Notes under the pieces: generated by a model
Databases searched by the model: none
What the model saw: only the letters and a program-made list of their open reading frames with translations
What the model was told of the DNA's origin: nothing
Shown here: positions 16,651 to 25,263 of the stretch, in pieces
Layout of the letters: each line of letters opens with the position of its first letter
Numbering within the stretch: position 1 is the first letter of the stretch
Assembly (NCBI RefSeq): GCF_002897035.1
Contig: NZ_BAUX01000002.1
Span: 186,001 to 250,000 of the forward strand
DNA: 64,000 nt
From: Methylopila sp. Yamaguchi
GTDB lineage: Bacteria > Pseudomonadota > Alphaproteobacteria > Rhizobiales > Methylopilaceae
Direction of reading: 5' to 3'
Program-made: the position numbers and the translations under genes

Positions 16651-16815
16651 TCAGACGCGCGCCGGCGCGCCGGCGCCTAAGCGACGCGAGGCGTCGGAGA
16701 AGGCCGCGAAATGGGAGCGCCGCGGGGACGGGGGAGCGAACATCAAAACCTCAGGCGCGTGAGCGCGCGGAACCTACGTAGTCCACCGGACTGACGCAAG
16801 CGACCGGCGCGCGCG

Positions 16816-17349
16816 TCACCACCCCTCCACTCGGAGCGCCACGGGAAGCCGGCGCTCCTCGGTGTCTCGGCCGCCGCCCGCCTCCCACATCCACATCGCG
16901 AACAGGGCGTCGCCGCCGAAAGCCGCCATCGGCATGTGCCAGACGCCCGGCGCGTAGTGCACGCCGACGTCCGGCGGCGCGACGAAGGCCTCGGCCCGGT
17001 CGGTCGCCGGCTCCCCATCTGCCCGCGACGGCGCCACGACGACGAGATAGGGCCCGGCGAGCCGCATCGGGACGAAGGTCTGCGACGCGAGCGGGTGGCG
17101 CTCGAGCAGATCGATCTCGAACGGCTTGGGCGACGCGGTCACGGCGTAGAGGGCGAGCACGGGTTCGGCGGCGTACGGGTCATGCGTAAGCCGCGCAACG
17201 CCGTCGTAGCGCAGTGCGCGGCCATCGTTGACCTGGCGGCTTATAGGTCCCGGCGCGACCACATTCCCAAAGGCGGCGAAAGCCTCTCCGGTAAGCGGAC
17301 GCGCCTGGAGCGCGCCTCCTGTCGCGGCATTCGCCCAATCATTAGGCAT
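16816..17349 (-). CDS. allA: Ureidoglycolate lyase
   Basis: The 177-residue protein is an AllA-type ureidoglycolate lyase, which splits ureidoglycolate to glyoxylate and urea at the end of allantoin breakdown. Seen are the N-terminal LTGEAFAAFGNVV segment, the LERHPLASQTFVPM motif, YLVVVAP, and the core HYAPGVWHMPMAAFGG, all typical. Length (E. coli about 160) fits. The frame is open from 17436, but the ATG at 17349 has GAGGAA directly upstream in good position and leaves room for the divergent sigma-54 promoter of the neighbouring importer. Together with the allantoate-amidohydrolase-like gene at 23768 it points to use of purine-derived ureides as nitrogen source. Confidence 0.85.
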   Translation of the reverse strand: MPNDWANAATGGALQARPLTGEAFAAFGNVVAPGPISRQVNDGRALRYDGVARLTHDPYAAEPVLALYAVTASPKPFEIDLLERHPLASQTFVPMRLAGPYLVVVAPSRADGEPATDRAEAFVAPPDVGVHYAPGVWHMPMAAFGGDALFAMWMWEAGGGRDTEERRLPVALRVEGW

Positions 17350-17411
17350 TTCCTCGCTCCTTCGACTTTCGTCGTACATGTGAGCCTGCGCAGAACCACG
17401 GTTTGCCCCGA

Positions 17412-17427
17412 TGGCACGACGCTTGCT
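17412..17427 (+). promoter_or_regulatory. Sigma-54 (-24/-12) promoter of the first ABC importer operon
   Basis: TGGCACGACGCTTGCT matches the consensus TGGCACG-N4-TTGCW at every fixed position. The predicted transcription start is near 17437, giving a leader of about 35 bases before the ATG at 17472. Sigma-54 control implies activation by an NtrC-type protein, in line with nitrogen scavenging. Confidence 0.88.
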
Positions 17428-17471
17428 GCGCCGCACTCAACGGCGCGATGGCGCCGGACCGCGGGGAGAGC

Positions 17472-19085
17472 ATGATGTTTCGAACGACACTGACGCGCGC
17501 AGCCCTTGCGGCGTCCCTGATCGTCGGCGCGCACGGCGCGGCCTCGGCGCAAGGCACGCTGCGGATCGGCATGACCGCGTCCGACATTCCGCTGACGACA
17601 GGTCAGACGGACAACGGCGGCGAAGGCATGCGGTTCATGGGCTACACGGTCTATGACGGGCTCATCAACTGGGATCTGACCAGCGCCGACAAGCCCTCCG
17701 ACATCGTACCCGGGCTCGCCACCGAGTGGGGCATCGCGCCCGGCGACGAGAGCAAGACGAAGTGGATCTTCAAGATCCGGCCTGGCGTGAAGTTCCACGA
17801 CGGATCGGACTTCACGGCCGAGTCGGTGGTGTGGAACCTCGACAAGCTGATGAAGACGGACGCGCCGCAGTACGATCAGCGCCAGTCGGCGCAGGGCAAG
17901 TCGCGCATTCCGGCGGTCGCCTCCTACCGCGTCGTCGACCCGATGACCGTCGAGATCGTCACCAAGGCGCCCGACGCCACCCTGCCGTACCAGCTCGCCT
18001 GGATCATGATGTCGTCCCCCGGACAATGGGAGAAGCTCGGCAAGAGCTGGGAGGCCTTCGCCAAGACGCCGTCCGGCACGGGCCCGTGGAAGCTGACCGG
18101 CTTCGCGCCGCGCGAGCGCGCCGAGATGGTTCCGAACAAGGAGTACTGGGACAAGACCCGCGTCCCGAAGCTCGACAAGCTGATCCTGATGCCGCTGCCG
18201 GAGCCGAACGCCCGCGTCGCGGCGCTCCGCGCCGGCCAGGTCGACTGGATCGAGGCCCCGGCGCCGGACGCCGTGGAGTCGCTGAAGGGCGCCGGCTTCC
18301 AGATCGTCACCAACGCCTACCCGCACAACTGGACTTGGCATCTGTCGCGCGTCGAGGGATCGCCGTGGAACGACATCCGCGTGCGCAAGGCCGCGAACCT
18401 CGCCATCGACCGCGAGGGCATGAAGGAGCTGCTGTCGGGCATGATGATCCCGGCGCAGGGCTGGCTGCCGCCCGGGCACCAGTGGTTCGGCGAGCCGACC
18501 TTCAAGATCACCTATGACGTCGAGCAGGCCAAGAAGCTGCTCGCCGAGGCCGGTTACGGGCCGGACAAGCCGATCCGGACGAAGATTTTGATCTCCCCCT
18601 CGGGCTCCGGCCAGATGCTGCCGCTGCCGATGAACGAGTTCATTCAGCAAAGCCTCGCCGAGGTCGGCATCATGGTCGACTACGAAGTGGTCGAGTGGAA
18701 CCAGATGATCAACATCTGGCGCGCCGGCGCGAAGGATCCTTCCGCCCGCGGCACGACGGCGATCAACTACTCCTATTTCATCCAGGATCCGTTCAGCGGC
18801 TTCATCCGGCAGACCCAGTGCAACCTCTCGGCGCCGGCGGGCGTGAACTGGGGATACTACTGCGACCCCGAGACCGACAAGCTGTTCGATCAGGTCCGCA
18901 ACACCTTCGATCCGGCCGCCCAGACCGAGATCCTGAAGAAGGTGCACGAGAAGTTCGTCAACGACGCGCTGTTCCTGTTCGTCACCCACGACGTCGCCCC
19001 GCGCGCCATGAGCGCCAAGGTGAAGGGCTTCGTTCAGGCGCAGAACTGGTTCCAGAACTTCGGGACCATCACGGTCGAGCCGTAA
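17472..19085 (+). CDS. ABC importer, solute-binding protein (family 5), operon 1
   Basis: The 537-residue protein starts with a Sec signal peptide (MMFRTTLTRAALAASLIVGA, cleavage likely after ASA) and is a periplasmic SBP_bac_5-type peptide/nickel/opine receptor. Typical family blocks are the MGYTVYDGL start of lobe 1, KWIFKIRPGVKFHDGSDF, GTGPWKLTGF and the lobe-2 DIRVRKAANLAIDRE stretch. The frame opens at 17403, but the two ATGs at 17472/17475 follow GGGGAGAG and start exactly at the signal peptide. Substrate is not readable from sequence. The operon lies between ureidoglycolate lyase and a ureide-type amidohydrolase and has a sigma-54 promoter, so a nitrogenous solute is likely. A strong hairpin follows. 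Confidence 0.9.
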   Translation: MMFRTTLTRAALAASLIVGAHGAASAQGTLRIGMTASDIPLTTGQTDNGGEGMRFMGYTVYDGLINWDLTSADKPSDIVPGLATEWGIAPGDESKTKWIFKIRPGVKFHDGSDFTAESVVWNLDKLMKTDAPQYDQRQSAQGKSRIPAVASYRVVDPMTVEIVTKAPDATLPYQLAWIMMSSPGQWEKLGKSWEAFAKTPSGTGPWKLTGFAPRERAEMVPNKEYWDKTRVPKLDKLILMPLPEPNARVAALRAGQVDWIEAPAPDAVESLKGAGFQIVTNAYPHNWTWHLSRVEGSPWNDIRVRKAANLAIDREGMKELLSGMMIPAQGWLPPGHQWFGEPTFKITYDVEQAKKLLAEAGYGPDKPIRTKILISPSGSGQMLPLPMNEFIQQSLAEVGIMVDYEVVEWNQMINIWRAGAKDPSARGTTAINYSYFIQDPFSGFIRQTQCNLSAPAGVNWGYYCDPETDKLFDQVRNTFDPAAQTEILKKVHEKFVNDALFLFVTHDVAPRAMSAKVKGFVQAQNWFQNFGTITVEP

Positions 19086-19108
19086 GGGCCGACGACACGC
19101 AAGGCCCG

Positions 19109-19131
19109 CCCCCGGCCGTCTCGGCCGGGGG
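19109..19131 (+). promoter_or_regulatory. Intercistronic hairpin after the operon-1 binding protein
   Basis: CCCCCGGCC, loop GTCTC, GGCCGGGGG, a perfect 9-bp stem without T-run, between binding protein and permease. Such structures commonly stabilise the upstream mRNA and let the binding protein be made in excess. Confidence 0.7.
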
Positions 19132-19169
19132 AAAGCTGAGCCGCTCGACCGCGTCGGAGAACAGGCCTC

Positions 19170-20123
19170 ATGCTGCTCTACATCCTGAAGCGGATCGTCT
19201 ACGTCGCGCCTGTCGCGCTCGGCGTCAGCCTCGTCTGCTTCATGCTGGTCCACCTCGCCCCGGGCGATCCGCTCACCGCGATCATGCCGGTGGACGCCAC
19301 CGCCGAGCAGCAGGCGGAGATGCGGACGATCTACGGCTTCGACCGACCGCTCCCCGTGCAGTTCGGCATCTGGCTCGGCAAGGTGCTGACCGGCGACCTC
19401 GGCGTCTCGATCGCGACCGGGCGGCCCGTGCTGGGCGAGGTCGCGCGGGCGGTCAAGAACTCGCTGATCCTCGCCGCCGTCGCCACCCTCATCGGGTTCG
19501 CGCTTGGCTCGTTCTTCGGCTTCGTCGCCGGCTACTTCCGCAACAGCGTGATGGACCGCCTCGCCTCGGCGGTCTCGGTGCTCGGCGTCTCCGTGCCGCA
19601 TTATTGGCTCGGCATGGTGATGGTGATCATCTTCTCGGCCCAGCTCAACTGGCTGCCGCCGACCGGCGCGGGGCCCGGCGGCTCCGCGGACTGGCGGCCG
19701 GATTTCGAGCATCTGCGCTACATCATCCTGCCCGCCATCACGATGTCGGTGATCCCGATGGGCATCATCGCCCGCACCGTGCGGGCGCTGGTCGCCGACA
19801 TCCTTTCCCAGGAGTTCGTGCAGGCGCTGCGCGCCAAGGGACTCGGCGAATGGGGCGTGTTCAAGCACGTCGTCACCAACGCCGCCCCGACCGCGCTCGC
19901 CGTCATGGGCCTCCAGCTCGGCTACCTGCTCGGCGGCTCGATCCTGATCGAGACCGTGTTCGCCTGGCCCGGCGCGGGCTTCCTGCTCAACGCCGCGATC
20001 TTCCAGCGCGACCTGCCGCTGCTGCAGGGCACGATCCTCGTGCTGGCGATGTTCTTCGTGAGCCTCAACCTGATCGTGGACGTCGCCCAGACGGCGCTCG
20101 ATCCGCGCATCCAGAGGGCCTGA
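19170..20123 (+). CDS. ABC importer permease, DppB-like, operon 1
   Basis: The 317-residue inner-membrane protein matches DppB/OppB permeases. The first helix follows a short start (MLLYILKRIVYVAPVALGVS), then the family motif LVHLAPGDPLTAIM, and the coupling-helix EAA-type region (VQALRAKGLGEWGVFKHVVTNA) that docks on the ATPase. About six membrane helices are visible, ending with LDPRIQRA. It lies 84 bases after the binding protein, past a hairpin, and 4 bases before the second permease. It forms half of the membrane channel. Confidence 0.92.
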   Translation: MLLYILKRIVYVAPVALGVSLVCFMLVHLAPGDPLTAIMPVDATAEQQAEMRTIYGFDRPLPVQFGIWLGKVLTGDLGVSIATGRPVLGEVARAVKNSLILAAVATLIGFALGSFFGFVAGYFRNSVMDRLASAVSVLGVSVPHYWLGMVMVIIFSAQLNWLPPTGAGPGGSADWRPDFEHLRYIILPAITMSVIPMGIIARTVRALVADILSQEFVQALRAKGLGEWGVFKHVVTNAAPTALAVMGLQLGYLLGGSILIETVFAWPGAGFLLNAAIFQRDLPLLQGTILVLAMFFVSLNLIVDVAQTALDPRIQRA

Positions 20124-20127
20124 CGCC

Positions 20128-21018
20128 ATGGCCGCCATCGCCGACAGCGTCGCCCTCGAACCGGCCCCCACGAAGCCGAGCCGAGGCTATTGGGGCAGCG
20201 TGCTCCAGCGCCTGCGGCGCGACCCCGTTGCGATGGTCGCTCTCGGCGTCATCCTGCTGATCGTGCTCGCCGCCGTGTTCGCGCCCTGGATCGCGCCGGC
20301 GGACCCGTTCAAGGGCTCCATGATCCGCCGGCTCCGCCCGATCGGGACGCCGGGCTACCCGCTCGGATCCGACGAGCTCGGCCGCGACATGCTAAGCCGC
20401 CTCCTCTACGGCGGCCGGCTGTCGCTGTTCCTCGGCGTCATGCCCGTCATCCTCGCCTTCGGCATCGGCTCCACCATCGGCATCGTCGCCGGCTACCTCG
20501 GCGGCTGGATCAACACGGTGACGATGCGCACCATCGACGTGTTCTTCGCCTTCCCCTCCGTGCTGCTGGCGATCGCGCTGTCGGGCGCCCTCGGCGCCGG
20601 CATCCTGAACTCGATCGTCTCGCTCACCGTGGTGTTCGTGCCGCAGATCGCTCGCGTGGCGGAGAGCGTGACGACCCAGATCCGCACCCGCGACTATGTG
20701 GAGGCGGCCCGAATCTCCGGGGCGGGCGGTTTCACGATCGTCCGGGTGCACGTGCTCGGCAACGTTCTGGGACCGATCTTCGTCTACGCGACCAGCCTCA
20801 TCAGCGTGTCGATGATCCTGGCCTCAGGCCTCTCGTTCCTCGGCCTCGGCGTGCGTCCGCCAGAGCCGGAATGGGGCCTGATGCTGAACACGCTCCGGAC
20901 CGCGATCTACAATCAGCCGCTCGTGGCCGCGCTCCCCGGCGCGATGATTTTCCTGACCTCGATCTCGTTCAACCTGTTCTCGGACGGCCTACGCTCGGCC
21001 ATGGAGGTCCGCCAGTGA
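20128..21018 (+). CDS. ABC importer permease, DppC-like, operon 1
   Basis: The 296-residue protein is the second, DppC-type permease. It has the N-terminal helix (VALGVILLIVLAAVFAPWIAP), the YPLGSDELGRDMLSRLLYGGR block that marks DppC proteins, and the EAA-type loop (YVEAARISGAGGFTIVRVHVLGN). The conserved FLGLGVRPPEPEWGLML segment is near the C-terminus. Its stop overlaps the GTG start of the following ATPase by 4 bases. It pairs with the DppB-like protein to form the channel. Confidence 0.92.
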   Translation: MAAIADSVALEPAPTKPSRGYWGSVLQRLRRDPVAMVALGVILLIVLAAVFAPWIAPADPFKGSMIRRLRPIGTPGYPLGSDELGRDMLSRLLYGGRLSLFLGVMPVILAFGIGSTIGIVAGYLGGWINTVTMRTIDVFFAFPSVLLAIALSGALGAGILNSIVSLTVVFVPQIARVAESVTTQIRTRDYVEAARISGAGGFTIVRVHVLGNVLGPIFVYATSLISVSMILASGLSFLGLGVRPPEPEWGLMLNTLRTAIYNQPLVAALPGAMIFLTSISFNLFSDGLRSAMEVRQ

Positions 21019-22070
21019 TCATCGGCGAACCCGCTCCGCCGCCCGGCGGCCCGACCCGGGACCGCGGCGGCCCCGGCCAGCCCCTGCTGTCCGTGAAGGG
21101 CCTTATCAAGCACTTCGGCCAGAAGAAGGGCTTCCTCACCAAGGCCGGCCCCGTGGTTCGCGCCGTCGACGGCGTCGACTTCGACGTCGCGAAGGGCGAG
21201 ACGCTCGGCATCGTCGGCGAGTCGGGCTGCGGCAAGTCCACCACGGCGCGTCTCGTCATGCAGATCATCAAGCCGGACGCCGGAGAGATCCTGTTCGACG
21301 GCGAGGCGGTGGGCTCGCGGGCGCTGGAGCTGAACGCCTTCCGCCGGCAGGTGCAGATGGTGTTTCAGGACAGCTACGCCTCGCTCAACCCGCGGCTGAC
21401 CGTCGAGGACACCATCGCCTTCGGGCCGCGGGTGCACGGCGCGACGCGGCGCGCGGCGGCGACCCGCGCCCACGACCTGCTTCACCGCGTCGGCCTCGAG
21501 CCCGCCCGCTTCGCGGGGCGCTACCCGCACGAACTTTCCGGCGGCCAGCGCCAGCGCGTGAACATCGCCCGCGCGCTCGCGCTCGATCCGCGCCTGCTCA
21601 TCCTCGACGAAGCGGTCTCCGCGCTCGACAAGTCGGTCGAGGCGCAGGTGCTGAACCTGCTGCTCGACCTGAAGGACGAGTTCGGCCTGACTTATATGTT
21701 CATCAGCCACGACCTCAACGTCGTGCGGTTCATGTCGAACCGGGTGATGGTGATGTACCTCGGCAAGGTCGCCGAGTTCGGGCCGTCCGAAGCGCTGTTC
21801 GAGACTCCGCGGCATCCCTACACCGGAGCGCTCCTCGCCTCGATGCCGTCGATGGACCCGGACGCGCGCACCGAGGTGGCGCCTCTGGCGGGCGACCCGC
21901 CGAACCCCATCAACCCGCCGCCCGGCTGCCGCTTCAACCCCCGCTGCGCTAAGAGCGCGGCGCTGTGCGCGCACGAGGAGCCGACGCTGCTGGCGGCCGG
22001 CGAGGGCGACCACCGCGCGGCGTGCTGGCTCGTCGACCCTTCCTCCGGCCATCCGAGGCTCGCGGCATGA
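21015..22070 (+). CDS. ABC importer ATP-binding protein, DppF/OppF-like, operon 1
   Basis: The 351-residue ATPase has Walker A GESGCGKST, signature LSGGQRQRVNIARALA, Walker B LLILDEAVSALD and switch His in FISHDLNVV. The C-terminal oligopeptide-type extension (NPPPGCRFNPRCAKSAALC) with its cysteines is present. A much longer frame is open upstream, but it overlaps the permease gene; the GTG at 21015 overlaps the permease stop by 4 bases, has GGAGG 6 bases upstream, and gives a normal-length protein. It energises uptake together with the next gene. Confidence 0.92.
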   Translation: MIIGEPAPPPGGPTRDRGGPGQPLLSVKGLIKHFGQKKGFLTKAGPVVRAVDGVDFDVAKGETLGIVGESGCGKSTTARLVMQIIKPDAGEILFDGEAVGSRALELNAFRRQVQMVFQDSYASLNPRLTVEDTIAFGPRVHGATRRAAATRAHDLLHRVGLEPARFAGRYPHELSGGQRQRVNIARALALDPRLLILDEAVSALDKSVEAQVLNLLLDLKDEFGLTYMFISHDLNVVRFMSNRVMVMYLGKVAEFGPSEALFETPRHPYTGALLASMPSMDPDARTEVAPLAGDPPNPINPPPGCRFNPRCAKSAALCAHEEPTLLAAGEGDHRAACWLVDPSSGHPRLAA

Positions 22071-23068
22071 GCGACGGGCTGATGGTCGACGTCGCCGGGC
22101 TCACCGTCGACTTCAAGGGTCCCAAGGGGCCGATCCGCGCGGTCGACGGCGTCGACCTGCACCTGAAGCGGGGCGAGACCGTCGCGTTGCTGGGCGAATC
22201 CGGCTCGGGCAAGAGCGTGACGCTGCGCTCGCTGATGCGGCTCCACCCTTCCTCCGCCAGGATCGGCGGCAAGGTGGAGGTCGACGGCCGCGACGTGCTC
22301 AAGCTGTCGTCGCGGGAGCTCGCTGGACTGCGCGGCCCGATCGTCTCCATGATCTTCCAGGATCCGGGGCTCGCCTTCGATCCGGTCTACCGCATCGGCG
22401 ACCAGATCATGGAAGCCGTCCGCCGGCATGAGAAGCTGTCGAAAGCCGAGGCGCGCGCGCGGGCGCTCGCGCTGTTCGAGCGGGTGCGCATCCCCTCGCC
22501 CGACAAGCGCCTCGACAACTACCCGCACGAGATGTCCGGCGGCATGCGGCAGCGCGCGATGATCGCGCTCGCCCTCGCCTGCCGCCCCAAGGTGCTGCTG
22601 GCCGACGAGCCGACCACCGCGCTCGACGCCACCGTGCAGATCCAGGTGCTGCTGCTCCTGCGCGAGTTGCAGCGGGAGCTCGGCCTGGCGGTGGTGTTCG
22701 TCACCCACGACATCGGCGTCGCGGTCGAGGTCGCCGACCGGATCGCGGTGATGTACGCGGGCCGCATCGTCGAGATGGGCCCGGCGCGGGACGTCATCCG
22801 CGAGCCGCGCCACCCTTACACGCAGGGGCTCCTGCTCTCGCGCGCAAGCCATGCGCCGACCCCCGGCGCACGGTTGGCCGCGATCCCCGGCGCGCCGCCC
22901 GACCTCGCCGATCTGCCGCCGGGCTGTTCCTTCCGCCCGCGCTGCGGCCACGCCATCGACGACTGCGCGGAGCTCCAGCCCGAAGCGGTCTCGGTCGGCG
23001 CCGCCCACTTCGCGCGCTGCATCCGCACCCGGACGACGGCAGAGGCTTACGAAGCCGTGGGCGCATGA
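22067..23068 (+). CDS. ABC importer ATP-binding protein, DppD/OppD-like, operon 1
   Basis: The 333-residue ATPase has Walker A GESGSGKS, signature MSGGMRQRAMIALALA, Walker B VLLADEPTTALDATVQIQ and switch region VFVTHDIGVA. A C-terminal LPPGCSFRPRCGHAIDDC segment is typical of DppD/OppD. The ATG at 22067 overlaps the upstream stop (ATGA), so it is the fifth gene of the translationally coupled operon. The next gene, the racemase-like protein, is convergent and ends 17 bases away. Confidence 0.92.
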   Translation: MSDGLMVDVAGLTVDFKGPKGPIRAVDGVDLHLKRGETVALLGESGSGKSVTLRSLMRLHPSSARIGGKVEVDGRDVLKLSSRELAGLRGPIVSMIFQDPGLAFDPVYRIGDQIMEAVRRHEKLSKAEARARALALFERVRIPSPDKRLDNYPHEMSGGMRQRAMIALALACRPKVLLADEPTTALDATVQIQVLLLLRELQRELGLAVVFVTHDIGVAVEVADRIAVMYAGRIVEMGPARDVIREPRHPYTQGLLLSRASHAPTPGARLAAIPGAPPDLADLPPGCSFRPRCGHAIDDCAELQPEAVSVGAAHFARCIRTRTTAEAYEAVGA

Positions 23069-23085
23069 CCCGGGCGGCGCGGCGT

Positions 23086-23745
23086 TCAGCTCATGCGTCG
23101 CGCCGCGAGCGCCGCCTCGACCGCAGCCGCCACGCCGTCGAGCACGGGCGCGCCGGCCTCCGCCGCGATCTCCGCCGCGAAGCCCGCGAAGGGCGCGCCG
23201 CCGAGCAGCACCGCTTCGGCGCCGTCCTGCTCCACGCAGGCTCGGACGGCCGCCAGAACCTCCGCGCGATGGCCCGCGCGGTCGGCGATCAGATCCCGCA
23301 CCCCGGCGCGCACGAGGCGAAGGCCCGCAAGCTGCGGCGTCAGGCCGAGGTCGTCGATGCGCGCGCGCACCGCGTCCTCCATCGCCGCGCCGGCGGTGAC
23401 CAGCGCGAAGCGCCTTCCCCCGGCGCCTGCGGCGCGGAGGCCCGCGCGGCCGAAGCCGACCACGGGCATGACCTCCAGCGCGGTCGCCTCCTCAAATCCT
23501 GGATCGAGGAACGCGGCCGTGATAGCCGCGTCGCATCCGGCGTTCGCGCGCAGGGCGTCGAGCACGGCGCGGACGGCGGTTCTCGCCTCCTCGACCGTCT
23601 GGATGCCGGGCGCGCCGAAGGCCGCCGTCACGGCGACGATCTCCGCGCGGGGCCCCGCCACGCGGCGCGCTTCGGCCGCGAGCAGGGCCGTAACGGATTC
23701 TGCAGTGTTGGGATTGATCAGTAAGATGCGCGTTTCGCCCGCCAC
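23086..23745 (-). CDS. Hydantoin/Asp-Glu racemase-family protein without the catalytic cysteines
   Basis: The 219-residue protein aligns with HyuE-type racemases: ILLINPNTAESVTALL at the start, the loop AAFLDPGFEEA, and VLLGGAPFAGFA before the last domain. Active hydantoin/allantoin racemases have Cys in both loops (IACFxDPG and LGCAG-like). Here the positions are Ala 78 and Gly 183. The other two cysteines (71 and 170) are not at these positions. The fold should be intact. It may be a binding protein, a regulator or a differently catalysed isomerase. The start codon is GTG at 23745, only 22 bases from the divergent amidohydrolase. The gene context (importers, amidohydrolase, ureidoglycolate lyase) suggests a role around ureides or hydantoins. 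Confidence 0.8.
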   Translation of the reverse strand: MAGETRILLINPNTAESVTALLAAEARRVAGPRAEIVAVTAAFGAPGIQTVEEARTAVRAVLDALRANAGCDAAITAAFLDPGFEEATALEVMPVVGFGRAGLRAAGAGGRRFALVTAGAAMEDAVRARIDDLGLTPQLAGLRLVRAGVRDLIADRAGHRAEVLAAVRACVEQDGAEAVLLGGAPFAGFAAEIAAEAGAPVLDGVAAAVEAALAARRMS

Positions 23746-23767
23746 GACGTCTGCCTTCGATCCTCAG

Positions 23768-25042
23768 ATGCTCACGCCTCCTAGCACGACTTCGACCTCG
23801 CCCGGCACCTCGGCCTCTATGGGCGCCCGCATCTGCGAGCGGGTGGACGCCCTCGCGGCGATCTCCGCCGAAAAAGGCGCGATCACGCGCGTCTTCATGA
23901 GCCCCGAGCAGAAGCGCGCCAGCGACCTCGTTCTCGGCTGGATGACGGAGGCGGGCATGGACGCTCGCGTCGACGCGATCGGCAACGTCGTCGGCCGTTA
24001 CGAAGGCGCGACGCCGGGCGCCCCGGCGATCCTCTTGGCCTCGCACCTCGACACGGTGCGCAACGCCGGCCGGTGGGACGGGGTCCTCGGCGTGGTGACG
24101 GGCATCGAGTGCGTCGCCGCGCTGGCGCGCGACGGCATCCGCCTGCCCCATGCGATCGAGGTCGTCGGCTTCTCCGACGAGGAGGGCGCGCGGTTCGGCG
24201 CCACGATGCTCGGCAGCAAAGCGCTCGCCGGTGCCTTCGACCCGAGCCTGCTGAAGCTGCGCGACGGGAACGGCGTCACCATGGCCGACGCGATCCGGGC
24301 CTACGGGCTCGACCCGGAGCGGATCGGCGCGGCGCGGCGCGATCCGTCCGAGATCGCGGCCTATCTCGAACTTCACATCGAACAGGGGCCGGTGCTGGAG
24401 AACTGCAAGCTGCCCATCGGCTGCGTCAGCGCCATCTGCGGCGCGACGCGGCTCGCGGTGACGCTGACCGGCGCCGCGGGCCATGCCGGCACCGTGCCCA
24501 TGAACCAGCGCGCCGACGCGCTCGTCGGCGCCGCTGCGGCCGTTCTCGCCGTCGAGCAGGCAGCGACCGCGACCCGCGGGCTGGTGGCGACCGTCGGCCG
24601 GCTGATGGTTGAGCCCGGCGGCGCGAACGTCATTCCGGGGCATGTCGCCTTCACCGTCGACGTCCGGGCGCCGCAGGACAACCAGCGCTTCTCGACGCTG
24701 AAGCGCATCGAGGAGTCGATCGTCGCGATCGCCTCGACGCGCGGCCTCGGGGTGTCGATCGAACGCATCCACGACGAATCGGCGGCGCTCTGCGACCGCG
24801 CCCTGCAGGACCGCATCGACGCCGCGATCGAGGCCCAGCGCTACGAGCCGCTGCGGCTTGCGAGCGGCGCCGGCCACGACGCCATGGTGATGAGCCGGAT
24901 CGCGCCGATCGGCATGATCTTCGTCCGCTGCCGCGCCGGGCTCAGCCACCATCCTGACGAGCACGCCGAGCCGCGCGACGTGGACGCGGGAGCGCGCGCG
25001 CTCCTCCACGTTCTCAAGAGCTTCGAGAACGCGCCCCTCTGA
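23768..25042 (+). CDS. allC: Allantoate amidohydrolase / N-carbamoyl amidohydrolase-like M20 enzyme
   Basis: The 424-residue protein is a metal-dependent amidohydrolase of the M20 family. Metal ligands and catalytic residues are visible: ASHLDTV, SDEEGARFG, the ELHIEQGPVLE histidine, GAGHDAM and HHPDEHAE. The dimer-domain segment GAAGHAGTVPMNQRADAL is typical of the AllC/HyuC group. These enzymes hydrolyse allantoate or N-carbamoyl amino acids, releasing ammonia and CO2. The presence of AllA nearby favours allantoate, but N-carbamoyl substrates cannot be excluded, so the symbol is tentative. The frame is open from 23093; I chose ATG 23768. An ATG at 23726 would overlap the divergent racemase gene. 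Confidence 0.82.
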   Translation: MLTPPSTTSTSPGTSASMGARICERVDALAAISAEKGAITRVFMSPEQKRASDLVLGWMTEAGMDARVDAIGNVVGRYEGATPGAPAILLASHLDTVRNAGRWDGVLGVVTGIECVAALARDGIRLPHAIEVVGFSDEEGARFGATMLGSKALAGAFDPSLLKLRDGNGVTMADAIRAYGLDPERIGAARRDPSEIAAYLELHIEQGPVLENCKLPIGCVSAICGATRLAVTLTGAAGHAGTVPMNQRADALVGAAAAVLAVEQAATATRGLVATVGRLMVEPGGANVIPGHVAFTVDVRAPQDNQRFSTLKRIEESIVAIASTRGLGVSIERIHDESAALCDRALQDRIDAAIEAQRYEPLRLASGAGHDAMVMSRIAPIGMIFVRCRAGLSHHPDEHAEPRDVDAGARALLHVLKSFENAPL

Positions 25043-25163
25043 GCCCGCGTCTCACGGGTACGTGAACTCGAACTGCTCAACAATGCGCCGGATTGCCCAA
25101 AAGTCGTAGGCACTTCGCCGTCCAAGCTTCCAGCCGCCGCCTCGTTTTCGGGCGACTGGCGTT

Positions 25164-25179
25164 TGGCATACCGCTTGCC
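25164..25179 (+). promoter_or_regulatory. Sigma-54-type (-24/-12) promoter of the second ABC importer operon
   Basis: TGGCATACCGCTTGCC has the invariant GG and GC dinucleotides at correct spacing and matches TGGCA and TTGC, with two differences in the -24 half. The predicted start is near 25190, about 75 bases before the ATG at 25264. It follows the same plan as the first importer operon. Confidence 0.75.
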
Positions 25180-25263
25180 TCTCCGATCCCGAAACGCGGG
25201 GCTTACCCCGTATTTTTGGCGCCCGCCTCCAAGGCCGCGCAGGACAGCGGAGACGTTTCTCTC

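Noticed and set aside
17241-20171. 976-codon minus-strand open frame
   Set aside because: Antisense to the first ABC operon; composition is Arg/Leu/His/Asp-rich with no domain.
23093-23767. Upstream extension of the amidohydrolase frame
   Set aside because: It overlaps the racemase-like gene completely on the other strand and has a Ser/Ala/Thr-rich, non-conserved sequence.
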